DNA of 64,000 nucleotides from Nectonema munidae. Lineage: Eukaryota; Nematomorpha; Nectonematoida; Nectonematidae. The stretch covers positions 1,178,001-1,242,000 of the forward strand of contig JAUIRK010000673.1 of assembly GCA_030549495.1 (NCBI GenBank). The letters are read 5' to 3'. The position numbers and the translations under genes were made by a program. Below the pieces are notes generated by a model. The model worked only from the letters and a program-made list of their open reading frames with translations. It searched no databases and was not told the origin of the DNA. This document shows positions 48,644 through 61,268 of this stretch, one piece after another; the first letter of the stretch is position 1, and each line of letters opens with the position of its first letter.

Positions 48644-50661
48644 CTCTATAGGAACACTGGACTCAAGTGATTCAAAAACTATCAAAAACAAAAGAATCAA
48701 TTTCAATTTTTTAGCAAAAAAAACAAAGAAAATAACTTATATCATAATCGTAAAAACAAAGGGGTGCTGAGAACCTTACACTGAAAGCACATTTTTGTTG
48801 CATTTTTTTTACAAAGAGAACATCTTCCTTGAATAAAAGCTGAGACAGGATGGTGCAGACCATTTTTTAGATTTTGAATGCGTTTACCACTTGGACCAGG
48901 AATAATCTTTGATTTTGCTGCCTTAGAAAACAATGAACTCACAAGTTCTCTTGTGAATTCAAGTAAGTCCTTTTGAGGTGTTGATTTGTGTTCCATATAA
49001 AGTTTCCATGCTGCTACGACAGATAAACTCAAACAATAAATAAAGAGAGGCCAGTACCATTTTTTGAGTGAATGTTGGAGCGGTACTCACCTACAAACCT
49101 GTCAAGCAAGTCCACTCCACCCATGCCAGAATTTTAAAAGCTGAAACAATCAGGAGACGAAACAAAAATATGTTTTTTTTCTTTTCGACTATACCTCTTT
49201 ATTTTATCCACTTTACCTGCTTTCCAAAAATTGGAAACAGATAAACAGCTCGATTATCCAACCATTGAACAATCGAAACTTCTCCATCGCAAAAAGTTTC
49301 ACTAAATCCCCTACTTTTTTCACTTTTTATTACGCTAGCTTTGTTGAATGGACACTTCGACATTCTATTTTCTCTGACCGTTCCTATCGCTTTTATACTT
49401 TTTTCTCGCAAAACTTTCAAGAGGTCGTAGGACGTAAAAAAATTATCGAAAATTACATAATGACTTTCAACGTCACTAAGAAGTGATACCGTCTTCAGAA
49501 CAATTTCAGTATCAAGAGGCAATTTTTGTCTTCTCGATCTGAAGGGCCATTAATGTTATAAAATGAAAAGGGAAAATATCAGACGAAGCCATTACCCAGT
49601 TTTTGTATCCAAAATTAATTGACCTACCTTTCATGTACATCTTAGATGAATTCCTACCGTAGTAAGGAACCATCTGTTCATCAATCGAAAGTTTTTCGGC
49701 AAAAAATCCAAACTGTTTCAAGGATGTATTCAAGAGTTTTGAAAGGGTCTTATTTTGGATAAGTTTTCATTTTTTTTTTTCAAAATATCATTGTTGAAAA
49801 AATGCAAACACGGTTTTATAACTTCAAATTGCTTCCTTGACATTTGACTGGCAATTACATTACAAACTGTATCATCATCTTTTTGTCAATAAATTCTTTG
49901 CCTTGGTCGTGAATTATAACCGGATGTAAGAAGAATTTCAAGAAACGTTTCCAGCTCCACTTTATCAAGGTTTAGACTTCTATTTTTTTTGGCGGGATAC
50001 ATGTTAGTTTCTGTTACAACCAAGTCCACACTTTCATCATTGAAGACTTTTTGAAATAAAAAAATTGGCTAAGCGTTTATCAATTCAGGAAATTTTGCAA
50101 CAATGGGTAATAATTCTTGATTTTTCAAGGGAATTCATATTCTTTTTCCCCCACTTTGGGAACTCTTTTTTAATTTTTTTGATGAATGGCTAAATTTCTT
50201 CAGTCTCTTCCTGTGCGCAGACTTCCAAAGATCCCGATACATCATTGGGGAGTTTTTCAAGACTGAAAGAGTTTTCTTCTTTTTTTCAACATCAGTTACT
50301 TGTCCATCATTACATTCTGGAAGAAGAATTAAAAGTTTGGGATCAACACTTTCATTCTCTTCCAAAAAATCAAGAGCATCTTTGAGAGTTAGAACTTGAT
50401 AAAAATTATCACAAGACATTGAAAAAAGCTCTGTTATTGTAATAACAAATCGCGTGAAGACCAGTCAAAAATAAGCTTTGTTGTTGGAATAACAAATTGT
50501 GTAAAGCTATCAATCAAAAGAAAAGGGTGTATTGTTGGAATAGTCTATGGTGTGAAGAAATCAATCAAAAATATACATTTATTAATATGTAATTTATAAT
50601 ATAAATTATGAAGTATAATGGCATTAACACATATACGTATAAGTCCAATGTTCCTTTAGAG
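48644..50661 (-). mobile_element. Decayed piggyBac element 3 (PGBD3-like)
   Basis: Minus-strand transposase pieces in order: LTLKDALDFLEENESVDPKL and LLPECNDGQVTD (50419-50135), FGFFAEKLSIDEQMVPYYGR with the first Asp (49733-49512), FDNFFTSYDLLKVLREKSIK with the second Asp and GTVRENR (49522-49199), and a C-terminal CSLCKKNATKMCFQCKV cluster (49032-48742). They lie in different frames, and the GGVD block is degraded (a GGVDLLD-like trace near 49110). Inverted repeats lie outside: CTCTATAGGAACACTGGAC at 48644 and CTCTAAAGGAACATTGGAC inverted at 50661 (19 of 22 overall). Intact TTAA flanks are absent. Three degenerate 45-51-bp direct repeats (50429-50575) lie between the gene start and the right end. 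Confidence 0.8.
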
Positions 50662-50665
50662 TTTC

Positions 50666-51172
50666 GAGCGGTGTTTCCCAAATTTTTTCAGACCAACGCC
50701 CATCAAAGTTTCAAAAACTTATCTAACGCCCCTATTAAAAAATTGATACACAAATACATTAAAATATTTTTATAAAAAATGTTTATTTATATAAAAAGTT
50801 ATATATATGTTTTTTTTTCTTTGAATGCGATGGATGAGTTTGATGTATTTGGTTCTGTGCTGCAAACGATTTCTTTGTCTGCTGAGAAGCTCTGTTATAA
50901 CACTGAAAATGCGTTCAGTCTTATACGTAGTAGGAAAGGAAGAAAAATTTAAAGGAATGCAAGATTGAATCCAAAAGGTTTGATATGATTGTTTGAAGAG
51001 AGGCTTCAATTATGCTATTATATTATATTAATATTAAAGATACTAAAAATTTAAAAGTGAAGATATTTGATTAGCTAATTTTTAACGCCCCAATTGCCCA
51101 ATATCATTTCACAGCCCCTTAAAAGCTTTCAACACCCGTTGGGGGCGCTGGCGCCCACTTTGGGGAACGCTG
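50666..51172 (-). mobile_element. Short hAT element with a transposase C-terminal remnant
   Basis: The ends are GAGCGGTGTTTCCCAAA (left) and, inverted, CAGCGTTCCCCAAAGTGGG (right). The interior (51009-50770, minus strand) encodes LNFSSFPTTYKTERIFSVIT then ELLSRQRNRLQ, which matches the C-terminal dimerisation domain of hAT transposases (FPTTYxxExxFS...K/RxRNRL). The rest of the transposase is missing, so this is a deletion derivative. It starts four bases beyond the end of piggyBac element 3. No 8-bp target duplication is visible. Confidence 0.6.
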
Positions 51173-52910
51173 TTTTACACTTAATTTCAACTTGTTTCTC
51201 AATTTTTAGTTGTAATGGTTCATATAGGTATGATACCAACAGTAGAGAATTTGCCTGCTTCATTTATACATTGATAGATTTTCAATTTCAAAATTTTAGC
51301 TTTTTTCATTTTTAGTTTTTATTTTTTAGCTCTTCCATTGAGAGATAATTTAATAAGTAAGTTACTTATTAAAAAACAATATACATACACTTACATCATT
51401 TATAGTAGATATCATACAATTCACATATTCCTAATTCGGTCTTCACGCGAAGACCTGCTCCTGAAGGTTTAAAGAAAATTTAAATACAGATTTCTGTTAA
51501 AATATCACTTGCTCTATTCAATTATTAAGTCAGATTGAAATTTACGAAGGAGAAATTTTTTCCACTTTTCATACAAAAATCTGAAATTTCGGAAAATGAA
51601 CACTTCTAATTTTTTAGAAAGCGGAATAGAACTTGTATTCCTAATTGCAACTCAATCATCAATCCGCGAATAATTAAGTAGTTAGAATTTTAAAAAACAT
51701 ATATTTATAAATGGGTACGAATTAGTACGAAATGACTTGGGTGTAAAAGATCGTGCACCCCTAAGATGTATTTATTTATTGTTTGAAGGCCTATTTGATG
51801 ACGTTATCGGTAAAAAGATGCATTTTAAGTTAAAAATACTTAGAATGATGGAATTTGTTTAAAATTGTACAAAAATAAAAATAAAAAAAATTAATTTTTT
51901 TTTTTAAAAATTATCTAATCTTAATAGCTTTTTATAGATTTTATATTTGTAGTATACAATCTAGAAATTAACTTAGGATGTAAAAATCTTGATCTATTAT
52001 AAAACGTATTGAGATAAATATGAATCAGTATAAACAAAAACAATATAAATAAGCAATGCTTTCAAATTAAAATATATTTCTTGAAACTTTATTAAAAGGC
52101 AGAGCTTGAAAAGCTTTCCATCTTACGGAGCACTGTTAAATAATTTTTTTGTGCCCAACTTTATAAATCTTGGAACAAATTTTTATATAAATTATTTTTG
52201 GAATCTAAATAAACTGACTTTTCATCATGGTATCAACTATGTACATTGTACATATAGAAGTTTTGTGTACATTGTCACCTCAAGTCTAATAAATTTTCTT
52301 CTTGAGTTAATGTTACTGACTGCTCTCCCCATCATAATTTGAAAATGAAATGACGACGTATTTTTCGTTTGAAAATCCAGTGATCAAAAATATTTTAAGA
52401 ATGATAGCGAGAAATTTTCTTAGGTCTTTTATATTTCTGGAGATATTCGAAAATTAGATCATTATCTCTAATCGATTGGGCAATTGAAGTGTCATCAGTT
52501 TCACTTTAGTTCCGTTTAAACGTTAGCTCTAGACAACAAGAGGTTAACGGTTAGTTACGACAATCATTTTATACTTATTCTAGCTGCCTTTCACAAATTG
52601 TTAGGTTAGTGATGATGATTGGATACAAGAGAAATTACAATTTCGATTACTAAAATAGCCATAAATATAACTAAATTATAGGGGGCACCAAAACTAATTT
52701 TGCACACCACCCCTCCATATTTTTGCAGGGTGAAACTTAACCCCTTTCACCCCGTGTTCCAGGTCTGTTTCATTACTATTTATATGTTTTATTTCGTATC
52801 TTTTTTTATAGAACTCAAGCTATCCAATATAACAGCATATTTTTTTCTAAAATTAGTTTGATAAAAAATTGAATTTCTTTCATATCTTTGGGTAATAATC
52901 GCGGGACAAA
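51173..52910. other. No gene seen
   Basis: AT-rich. It holds a small perfect hairpin GGTCTTC-ACGC-GAAGACC at 51439-51456, a partial copy of the tRNA-like repeat near 52606-52650 and a GC-richer patch at 52681-52770 of unknown nature. Confidence 0.35.
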
Positions 52911-53065
52911 AGCTAAAGGTAAAGGTACAGTGGGGTGTTTTCATTGAGAAGGCACAATTGCACCGCTTGTATTGAACTATGAAGAAAGTAGGCTTGATGC
53001 AAGATCGAACCGAAGACCTTGAGTTATCGAAACCCAGTATCTATCCAATTTTACTTACGCCCCAA
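52911..53065 (-). mobile_element. tRNA-derived SINE, copy c
   Basis: The minus strand gives ACTGGGTTTCGATAACTCAA, then the B box CGGTTCGATCTTGC, the body AAGCCTACTTTCTTCATAG and GCAATTGTGCCTTCTC, and a tail ending in ACCTTTACCTTTAG. Close to copies a and d. Confidence 0.8.
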
Positions 53066-53298
53066 AGCAAACTATCCTTCTACTATTTAGCAACCGTCTC
53101 AAAAATAATGTTTCTCTAATATTTAAATGTTTTTGAAATAAACTCTTATTTTTAATAAGGAACAACTTTGTAAGAAGACACTACTCATTCACTCTCGAAT
53201 TTAAGGAAATTTCTCTTCACAGATATTAACAAACATTTAACAATACTTTCTTCTTTTTCCCATACAAGCTATAAAGATGTGGGTGATCATGAGAGGTT

Positions 53299-54768
53299 TT
53301 ATTTTGTTTTACTAGTAATAGAAAAAAAAGTTCTCCAGTTTACTAACTTAGTCAGTATATCATGAATTATGTCTTCAATTGATTTAAAATAAACCCAGTC
53401 AAATTTTGCTTTTGTTTCAATTTTTTTATTATTATATCTTCTTAGTTCAAGAATGTATTTTATTAATATTTCAAAAAAGTCTTTTGGATATTCTTCAAGA
53501 AGATTACCCCAAAAAATATCTAATGGCACTTCGGTAAATTTATTCTTTAAATCAGAATCCACTTGGATTTCCATAAATTTTTCGTATTCCAATGATGAAA
53601 ATCCTGTTGGTTTTTTTAATTTTATAAATGGATTATGTATCCAATAATGTTCTTTGTTGCCTAAATTAGGAAAATATTCAGTAAGAGAAGTAGATAAACT
53701 GTTCAGATGACATTTTATTTCATGTATAGTTTCTTCGTCTCTTTCTATGTTAGACTCAAGAAATCGAGTTAATTTGGGGAAAAAATCAAAATAACTACAT
53801 TCTACTTCTGAAATATGTTAATTTCTTTTTTTGAAGAAAAAGACACGTTTCATTTAATTTAGAGAAAATATCTGCAAAATACAACTTTGAACACCAAACA
53901 TCATTTTCCAATCTACTGGAAAAACTAAATTTATGTTCACGAAAATAAAATTTCAATTCATTCATCAATTCAACCATTCTTACCAGAATGTTTCCTCTCG
54001 AAAGCCATCTAACCTCCATATGTAAAAGAACAGTTGTTTGAAGGCTGCCCAAATCTTCTCATAAAGCTTTGAATATTCTTGATTGTAATGGTCGCGTTTT
54101 TGATAAAATTGATCATTTGCACAGCTTCGTCCAAAACTACTTTTAATGAGAGAAGAATTCTTTTCGTAACTAATGCATATCTATGAAGAATGCAGTGAAT
54201 ACTACTGCAGTTTTTTGCAACATTTTTATTCTAGTAACAGCGCCGTTCAATTTTTCTATCATGGCCTTTTAGCTCCATCAGAACAAACTGAAATGCATTT
54301 GTCCCAACCGATACCGTGACTTATCATATAATTATTAAGGCATTTAGAGATATCTTCTCCACTAGTTTGAAGATTGAAGCTTTCACAAAAAAACAAATCA
54401 CCCTGATTTATTAAATTCGTATCTAACAAATACCTAAAGAATTGCAAGACCAGCCACATCTGTTGAAATAAAGTGTTAGAGTAGATAAAAAATTTACTTA
54501 AATAATATTTTCTCTTAACTAATAAATTTATTTTTTGTGCGATAAGAACAAGAACGAATTTAAAAAAATGAAATTTTAAAGTAGCGCAGACATTTTACTG
54601 CGATTTGGAAAGTTCAAACAAAAGTAAAAAATGTAAATATTTATATTCGTATTCTAAATTAGTGCTGAGTGTGAAAAAATGGCTTTTCAATTTCGCATCC
54701 TGCAACCCCTAAAAAGGCTTCATGGAACCTAACCCGAACCCTAACCCTAACCACTTTGGGAAACCCTG
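53299..54768 (-). mobile_element. hAT transposon fossil (ZBED/SCAND3-like transposase)
   Basis: Minus-strand pieces follow the order of hAT transposases. QGDLFFCESFNLQTSGEDIS and GWDKCISVCSDGAKRP (54459-54259) match the LFCxxLxxxTxGEDIF...CVSVCTDGA block. TRPLQSRIFKAL, LLHMEVRWLSRGNILVRMVE and NELKFYFREHKF follow (about 54110-53930), then NPFIKLKKPTGFSSLEYEKF and VDSDLKNKF (about 53640-53540). The N-terminal BED finger is absent, the frame shifts several times, and the FPTTYLCE tail is not recognisable. A hAT-like end, CAGGGTTTCCCAAAGTGG inverted, closes the right side at 54768. The left end was not found. Confidence 0.75.
54724..54752 (+). repeat. Short telomere-like CCCTAA repeats
   Basis: AACCTAACCCGAACCCTAAC followed by CCTAACC lies just inside the hAT end. 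A similar short run occurs at 15846-15873. Both are too short to be interstitial telomere blocks. Confidence 0.6.
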
Positions 54769-57531
54769 CAGTCTAGTCTATCGTTATCCATTTTCTAACG
54801 GTGATATTTTTTCTTACTTTATGCTCATTAACTTTATTTTATTTTTACCTTCACAATGGAGTTCGCTTTACTTTCTTTCGTCCAGATTTTTAATTTGAAA
54901 AATAAGGTAAAATTCTTACAAAATAAATTCTCTCTCATTATTTTAACTTTCTTAACCAAAAATATTTGTATGTTATCTGTATGCTTTCAATTTTTATCTT
55001 CTGGTATCAAGTCAAAATTTTTAATAAAAAAAAGCCAAAACTTTCTGCATTTAGTCAAACAAAGTATCAATTAGGGATGATGAGTTAAATGTTTTCTTAC
55101 GTGCTTTTCTAGGATAAAAGAATGGATGGTGAAGTGGTGGGCAAATCGAATTACTCTTTAGCATGTTAATCACTACGGAGTATTAACAAAAAAGTGTGAC
55201 TTTTAATTGCTTTGTTCCTTTGTCGATTTCCGCAAAGGGAGTGGGGAATGCGAGGAACAATGCTGATGTGATAGCATTTGCATGTCACTCTACTTCGACC
55301 TCGATTCAATACGCTGCGTAAACACACACGATTTCCTCAACACATGAAATCATATAATTTTGCCACACTTTTGTTAAAATAAAGTTTGCTTCAATTTCGT
55401 TATAGTCATATTTAACACCTCATTTACATTCATAATGCATACACTGACTGCTCGATGTGTGTACACAATCACAATGAAAGGTTGGCGAAAGTAAGTGAAA
55501 ACGCTCCTGTATAAACAAGATTGTCGTCACGCGTTAATCACAATTTCTCGCATATTTTAAAGGAGAGAGATTGCGCGAGAATTCAGGTCAATGCATCCTT
55601 TGTTTCCCCTTTTCACTCTTCACAAAATCTGCTTCAATTCCTCCTGCCTCAATGCTAATTTTCCCTTAAATTAAGAAGTGTCTTAATGAATTGGAAAATA
55701 TTGGTCTCTTATATCGGCCTCGCGTCCCCGAACTTTTTACTTCCACGGGGTGGGGGCCGTTCTAGGCCTAAAGGTACAATTAAAAAAAATTAATTTTTAT
55801 AATATTTTTGCATTAAAAAACACTTTAAGGTTTATTTCTTCATTAAATTAATAATATTAGCAATTATAGAGTTAATATAAAAAGGTCATTTTTTGAAAAA
55901 TTTAATTTATTTTGCGCCATCTATGAACAACGTAAAATTATTTTATTTAATAGGTTGAAAAAATATCTTTGTTGGCAGTCGTTTTTAAAGTTAGAGTTCT
56001 TATTTTCAATCATTCCAACTCATAAAAAAGTTTACTCTAAAAAATACCCAAAGTAGCCGACAAAGTATTTTCGACAACCCATTCTTACGGAAAATTATAC
56101 CATCTTGACTTGTATTTCATACTTGATAAAGTAATGAACAATACATAGTGTGCAACTTATGAATATAGATATTCATAAGATATTTAACATATTGGCTAGA
56201 AGCACAAATTTTCTGTCATCCCAATTATTGAAACTGGATATCTTTAACATATAGCTTAATATTTAGACATACTTATCACATTCTAAGGAAAAAACACCTT
56301 TTGTACATTTTTATTTCTTTGTAAAAGTTTCACAAATGGACAGTTCTAATAATAACTTGCATAAAGTTATAGCTGTTTTCACACTATTCATCATTATTCG
56401 AAAACTCTCTCTACTTCATGCATTTCAGAACAAAATAATCTAATGGTTATTGAAATAAAAGTTCGGCATAACACTCTTATAACTTTTGGGGCTCCATCAA
56501 GTAGAATTATGGCCAGAAACATTAACGTTTGAAATATCGGTAGTTCAAAAAGATGATGCTAAGGGACATTAATCAATTATTCAAAATCAACAAAAAGTGT
56601 GAGAAACAATTCGTATTTGTTAAAACAACTCTATAAAAAATAACTTAGAAACGGCTTAGTCTTTGCTTTCTATGATATGTTTGATTACGAGTGAGATTGG
56701 AGGCGGCTCTTTATTTCCAAAAATCAAAAATTTTTCTAAACAATTACTTACTAAAATTAAATAGCTATATACTCATAAAAATTACCATTTTCATACTAAG
56801 CTAAAAATACAGTGAAGTTTTTTGAGCAAGATTAAACTTTATTTTCAAAAACGTTAACTATTGCGCCTGTAAACTTCCAAAATTTTTGAAGGAAAAGTTG
56901 GTCCAAATCTTCAAAATTTACCAGATTCATTTTTTTGAACTTTTTTATAATGCATAAAAATTTTACCTCATTTGATAACTTTAGCACTACGTGGGTTGGG
57001 ATAACATCAATAATGTTTTTACTTTTGGCTACGAAGAGTCTTCATTTTTGAAAAGTTTCTACTATATTTATAAAATATGAATGAGTATCTTGTATAGTCT
57101 TTTTCATTTTCATCTTTTCTAATTTTTCTCTTTCTTTTTTTAGACAATGGCAGACCTTTATCATTAATCACCTTTCCTCGAATTTTAAAACTTATATTTT
57201 ATTTTTTCGTTTTAATATATGTAAATATAACATTTCAAATTAAATAAGTTTAATGTCTTACTAATAATAAATTCATAAAATGGAGTCACCCTAAAAGCAG
57301 ATATAATCCATCTTATGTAGCATTTGTAGATGAAAGTACTGACTCAATATGTAGGATATCTTATTAGAAGAAAAATCATATATTATAAAATTCTAAAATA
57401 AAAAACATATATTCCATCTTCATAATTGTCTATTTATATTTCAATTCTTTAAGTATACCATATATCATCTTTCATCAATAAACTTTTTATAGTTTTAGAT
57501 ATAGAAACAAACTGATAATTACATTTCTTTA
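54769..57531. other. No gene seen
   Basis: AT-rich with GC-richer patches near 55200-55330, 55440-55650 and 55710-55760, none of which gives a recognisable protein or RNA. A 36-bp segment at 56692-56727 is repeated inside the LINE at 59115-59150. Confidence 0.35.
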
Positions 57532-57652
57532 TAAGGTAAAGGTATCGTGGGGTGTTTTCATAGAAAAGGCCCAATTGTGCCGCTTGTATCGAACTATGAA
57601 GAAAGTAGGTTTGATGCGGGTTCGAACCCATGAGCTTGAGTTATCGAAACCC
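57532..57652 (-). mobile_element. tRNA-derived SINE, copy d (5'-shortened)
   Basis: Carries the best-preserved B box of the four copies, GGGTTCGAACCCG on the minus strand, with the same body and an ACCTTTACCTTAT tail. The head upstream of ACTGGGTTTCG is missing. Confidence 0.8.
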
Positions 57653-57918
57653 AGTAAAATTTGAATCTAAATTCTCAAAACAATAATTCAAGCATTTTTC
57701 ACAAATAGTGAAGAAATTGAAAAATTTTTTTTGAAAGATTATACGTCTGTTAAATTTTCCAAATAGAACCTTAGAGTAAAAAAAAGCAAACAAACTTTCC
57801 AAATTTATAAAAAATGTACCTACTCAAAAGGTTTAAGAGCAATTTTTTAATTTTCTCAAAGTTAATAAAAAAGTAACAAAAGAATGCAAACTGAATACTT
57901 TATTTGGTTTACCAAAAA

Positions 57919-58126
57919 TTAAAATTTATGAATGGGAAAAACTTGATGAAGAAATATTCTATCACTTTCACAAATATTGAATTCCTTTCCTAAAGCCAAA
58001 ATGTTATTGATACACGACACACTTTTAGGATCCAAGTAAAAATGCTTCAATCGTAAATGTCTTGATAGACTGTGCTCAGTAGTGTAACTTTTGTTACAAT
58101 ACAAACATAAATCACATGATTTTGTC
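57919..58126 (-). pseudogene. C2H2 zinc-finger fragment or exon
   Basis: A minus-strand frame reads KSCDLCLYCNKSYTTEHSLS then RHLRLKHFYLDPKSV and stops at 57919. The residues C-x2-C-x12-H-x4-H form a canonical C2H2 finger (CLYC...HLRLKH), which would bind zinc and possibly DNA or RNA. No ATG opens the frame. A weak acceptor at AAATCATAAG would enter in phase 0. It could be the last exon of a zinc-finger gene or a detached fragment; no second finger was seen. Confidence 0.35.
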
Positions 58127-58559
58127 CCCTTATGATTTCATCAACTAAATAAGATAAATAATAATCATTCTACCCTCTTGCATTGAGTTAACATAAATCA
58201 CATAAATACATAGCTACTTTTTATTATTTAAACAGAAAAAAAAGAAAAAAAATTGAAAAGAAATATTGATATGAATGAGAGAGGACAACAAAATTATCAA
58301 AAGTAAACGCGAAGGAAATAGCATCATCATGATATTTTCATCGATTTTACTACAGAAAGTCACTCGTACAGTTGTTGAACGTGTGAAAGATTGGAAAGGC
58401 TTGATATGATGAAGGGTTACATTTTACTAACATGCTCAGTGAAAAGTCACTTTTCTAATTAATTTTTAAGTTCGTGAATATTACCAATATACTATTCTCA
58501 GTGTAGACAGGGAATGGGGATATGCTCCCATTCTCATAGAAGTGTCTCAAAAGGAAAGG

Positions 58560-59650
58560 GTCTCAAACAGCCTATAATAGCAAATCTCTATATCAGAAGG
58601 AAAACTTGATAAAAGAATACGCTCAATAATTGACATAAGCTCAAAAAATTTGATTTTATGCCTGGAAGAAGTACTGTGGATGCAATTTTTATGGCCCAAG
58701 AATTAAAGAAAAAAGATTGAATGAAATTAAAGTTTATATTGCGGTTTTGTGGATATAGAGAAAGCGTAAGATAGCATTCTAAGAGAAGTGGTATGGAACT
58801 GTCTAAGAAGAAACGTAGTGTCTGAGAAATTGATAAATGCCGTAATCTAAACGTATAACATGTCAAAAACATCACTTAGACAATAAATGGCATATCTGAA
58901 GAATTTGAAATTAAAGTTGGCTTACACCAAAGATCGGTTTATTATTGTTTACAATTGTGTTGGATGTGTATTGGATCAGAAAGTGTAAAGGAATAGGAAT
59001 TTGGGAAATTTTATATGCAAATAATGTTGTAATGTTAGCACTTAGTGAAGAAAATTAGCAAAAAATGATGTGAATTGAGGCAGAAAACTTGGAAAAATTG
59101 GCCTGAAGATAAATGGAGTCGGCTCTTCATTTCCAAAAATCAAAAAATTACAAATGATATAAAATTATGAAAATAAAGACCTGGCGTTTAATATCAAAGA
59201 TGTACATGGTAGAGAATTAAAGCAGGCAAAAAGCTTCAAATATTTGGGTGCTATCATTGATGCAAAAGAGATAGAAATAAAGACAAGAGTGAAAAATTTT
59301 AATGGAAAAAGGTATAAAAGTTGTTTTTAAATGAAAAAAATGCCTATGAACTTGAAGTCCAAGGTGTATACTACTATCGTTAGACCTGCTACGACTTATG
59401 GTGCATAATGCTGGAATTTGAGAACAAAGGAAGAAAGAAAATGAGTTTTAGCTGAGATGAAAATGATGATAATGGGAGTCACCTTAAAAGATAAAATTTG
59501 AAATGACGTAATAAGAAATAAAACAAAAATAGTCAAAATTAAGCAAAATAATAGCAAATTAAGATGATATGGCCATATCTTGAGGAAAAATTCGTTAGAT
59601 AAGGTAAAAAGAGATTAAAGATGAAATTTTCCCAAACTGTGATGCTTTTC
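58560..59650 (+). pseudogene. LINE reverse transcriptase fossil
   Basis: Ordered reverse transcriptase motifs occur across changing frames. FMPGRSTVDAIFMAQELKKK and ILREVVWNCLRRNVVSEKL come first, then FEIKVGLHQRSV (where GxxQGS is expected) and ILYANNVVMLALSEEN at about 59010-59057. The C-terminal thumb and tail follow: LKSKVYTTIVRPATTYGA near 59350 and YGHILRK near 59570. The YADD active site is degraded to YANN, and many stops are present. The tail style suggests an RTE-like or related APE-type LINE, distinct from the one at 20-23.6 kb. Confidence 0.7.
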
Positions 59651-61268
59651 GTATGTGTGTCCTCTGAAGGTGATGTAATGCCTACTCAGTAATGCCTACG
59701 CGGAATACTTTTGTTATTTTGATATGCACTTTTTTATTTTGAAACTTTTTTAAACTGACCAATTTATCAAGTTTTTTTTCTTATATATAACATAGTAGAA
59801 CAAATATTCTTCTATACTTGAACATATTCCTATAAATATAAATAGAAATCATATTTAACATTTTAAATAAACTCGAATACTAATAATTTATTTTTTTAAT
59901 GATTTTTTCAATTTTTGAGTTAAATTTCTCCATTCAAGTCTTGTTTTATATCAGAAAAAATTCTTCTTCAATGTATAATAAAATTGAACAAATTTATTCA
60001 TATAATTTGTTATACTAATAAATAAAAAAAGTACATTTTTTAAAATTCTTAGAAATGTAAATTATTTTATCCATTTGGCTTTTATTCGAATTTTGCACAT
60101 CCATCTTAGATCTCTAACTTTTTATGAGAATTGATGGAAAAGCTCTAAAATACAAAAATTACTTATATAAGATGATAAACTATTGATGTTAAAATAGTCG
60201 AACTTGTTGAAAGCGCAACCTTCATAAGAGAGTCACCTGAACAGGATCTTTCTATATGCACTAATCATTTTGTTTTTTTGTATCGTGATTTATTACTTTT
60301 ATATTCATTCTTTGTAATATATATAAAAGGGATAATTTTTTTTGCTTAAATTTCAAATTATTTCAAATTTAAATAAAAATAATTAAAATATTTTTCGTAA
60401 GCCCAACTATAAATGTCATGTATTCCTTATTCCTTTTTTGATTCTATAAGAGCTCCAAGTGAATAACGCTGCCAACAGCCACGCAATTTTAAAGGAGAGA
60501 GCCAGCTAAAATCAAAAAACTTAATTAGGTTTCTTGCTTTCCATTAGAAAACAATCAACATTTCGTGTTTTTTCAAAGCTTTGTTTTTGAATTCTATTAA
60601 AAATTTCTACTTGACTTTTATTCGTTTTGAAAATTTGGATTCTGTTGATAAAACATTTTTGTTCTTTTCAGGCGATGTTTTTTCTATAAATCTGTTTTAG
60701 TTAACATTTAAAAAAATATGTGCACTTTTTTATCAAATAAAATTTCGAATTATTACTTAAAGTTTATATGAATATTTTATAATTAGAGCAAAATTTTTAA
60801 GAATTGGGTTTTTTATGAAGGAACTGAAAAAAATCAATTCTGATAGTTATGTTTTCGCTTCAGTTCTCACAACTTCTAAAAAGTTTTTTTTAATTGCGGT
60901 AATAAAAAACGTGATCAAATTCTCAAATATTTTCATATCTCAAAGCCTGTAATTGATTGGAAAAAACTTGCACAAAAATGTCTTCTTGATGATCATAGTA
61001 AGATAATGTTGATGTTGATGCTAATAAGAAAATCAGAATAAAAAGTTTGTTCATCTTGTTAAGCTTTAGGATTTCTTAAAAACTTAAAAACAGCATGAGA
61101 ATGCTTTAAATTAACCTGCATTATTAAATGTAAATTTAAATCCTATACTTTTTATGCGAATGCCTATAAACAAATTTTGCATCAGAGGAGCACGAATGTT
61201 TTTTGGTGACTCCTATAGTGAGCCATTCAAACTACGTCCTCAGCCCGTCTCACTTAAACAGGTTGGAG
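59651..61268. other. No gene seen
   Basis: AT-rich. A short plus-strand block at 61154-61268 (MPINKFCIRGARMFFGDSYS then EPFKLRPQPVSLKQVG) has raised GC and ends exactly where a MITE begins. It may be an interrupted older sequence of unknown kind. Confidence 0.35.

Noticed and set aside
54724-54752. Interstitial telomere
   Set aside because: Only a few degenerate CCCTAA units, inside a hAT terminus.
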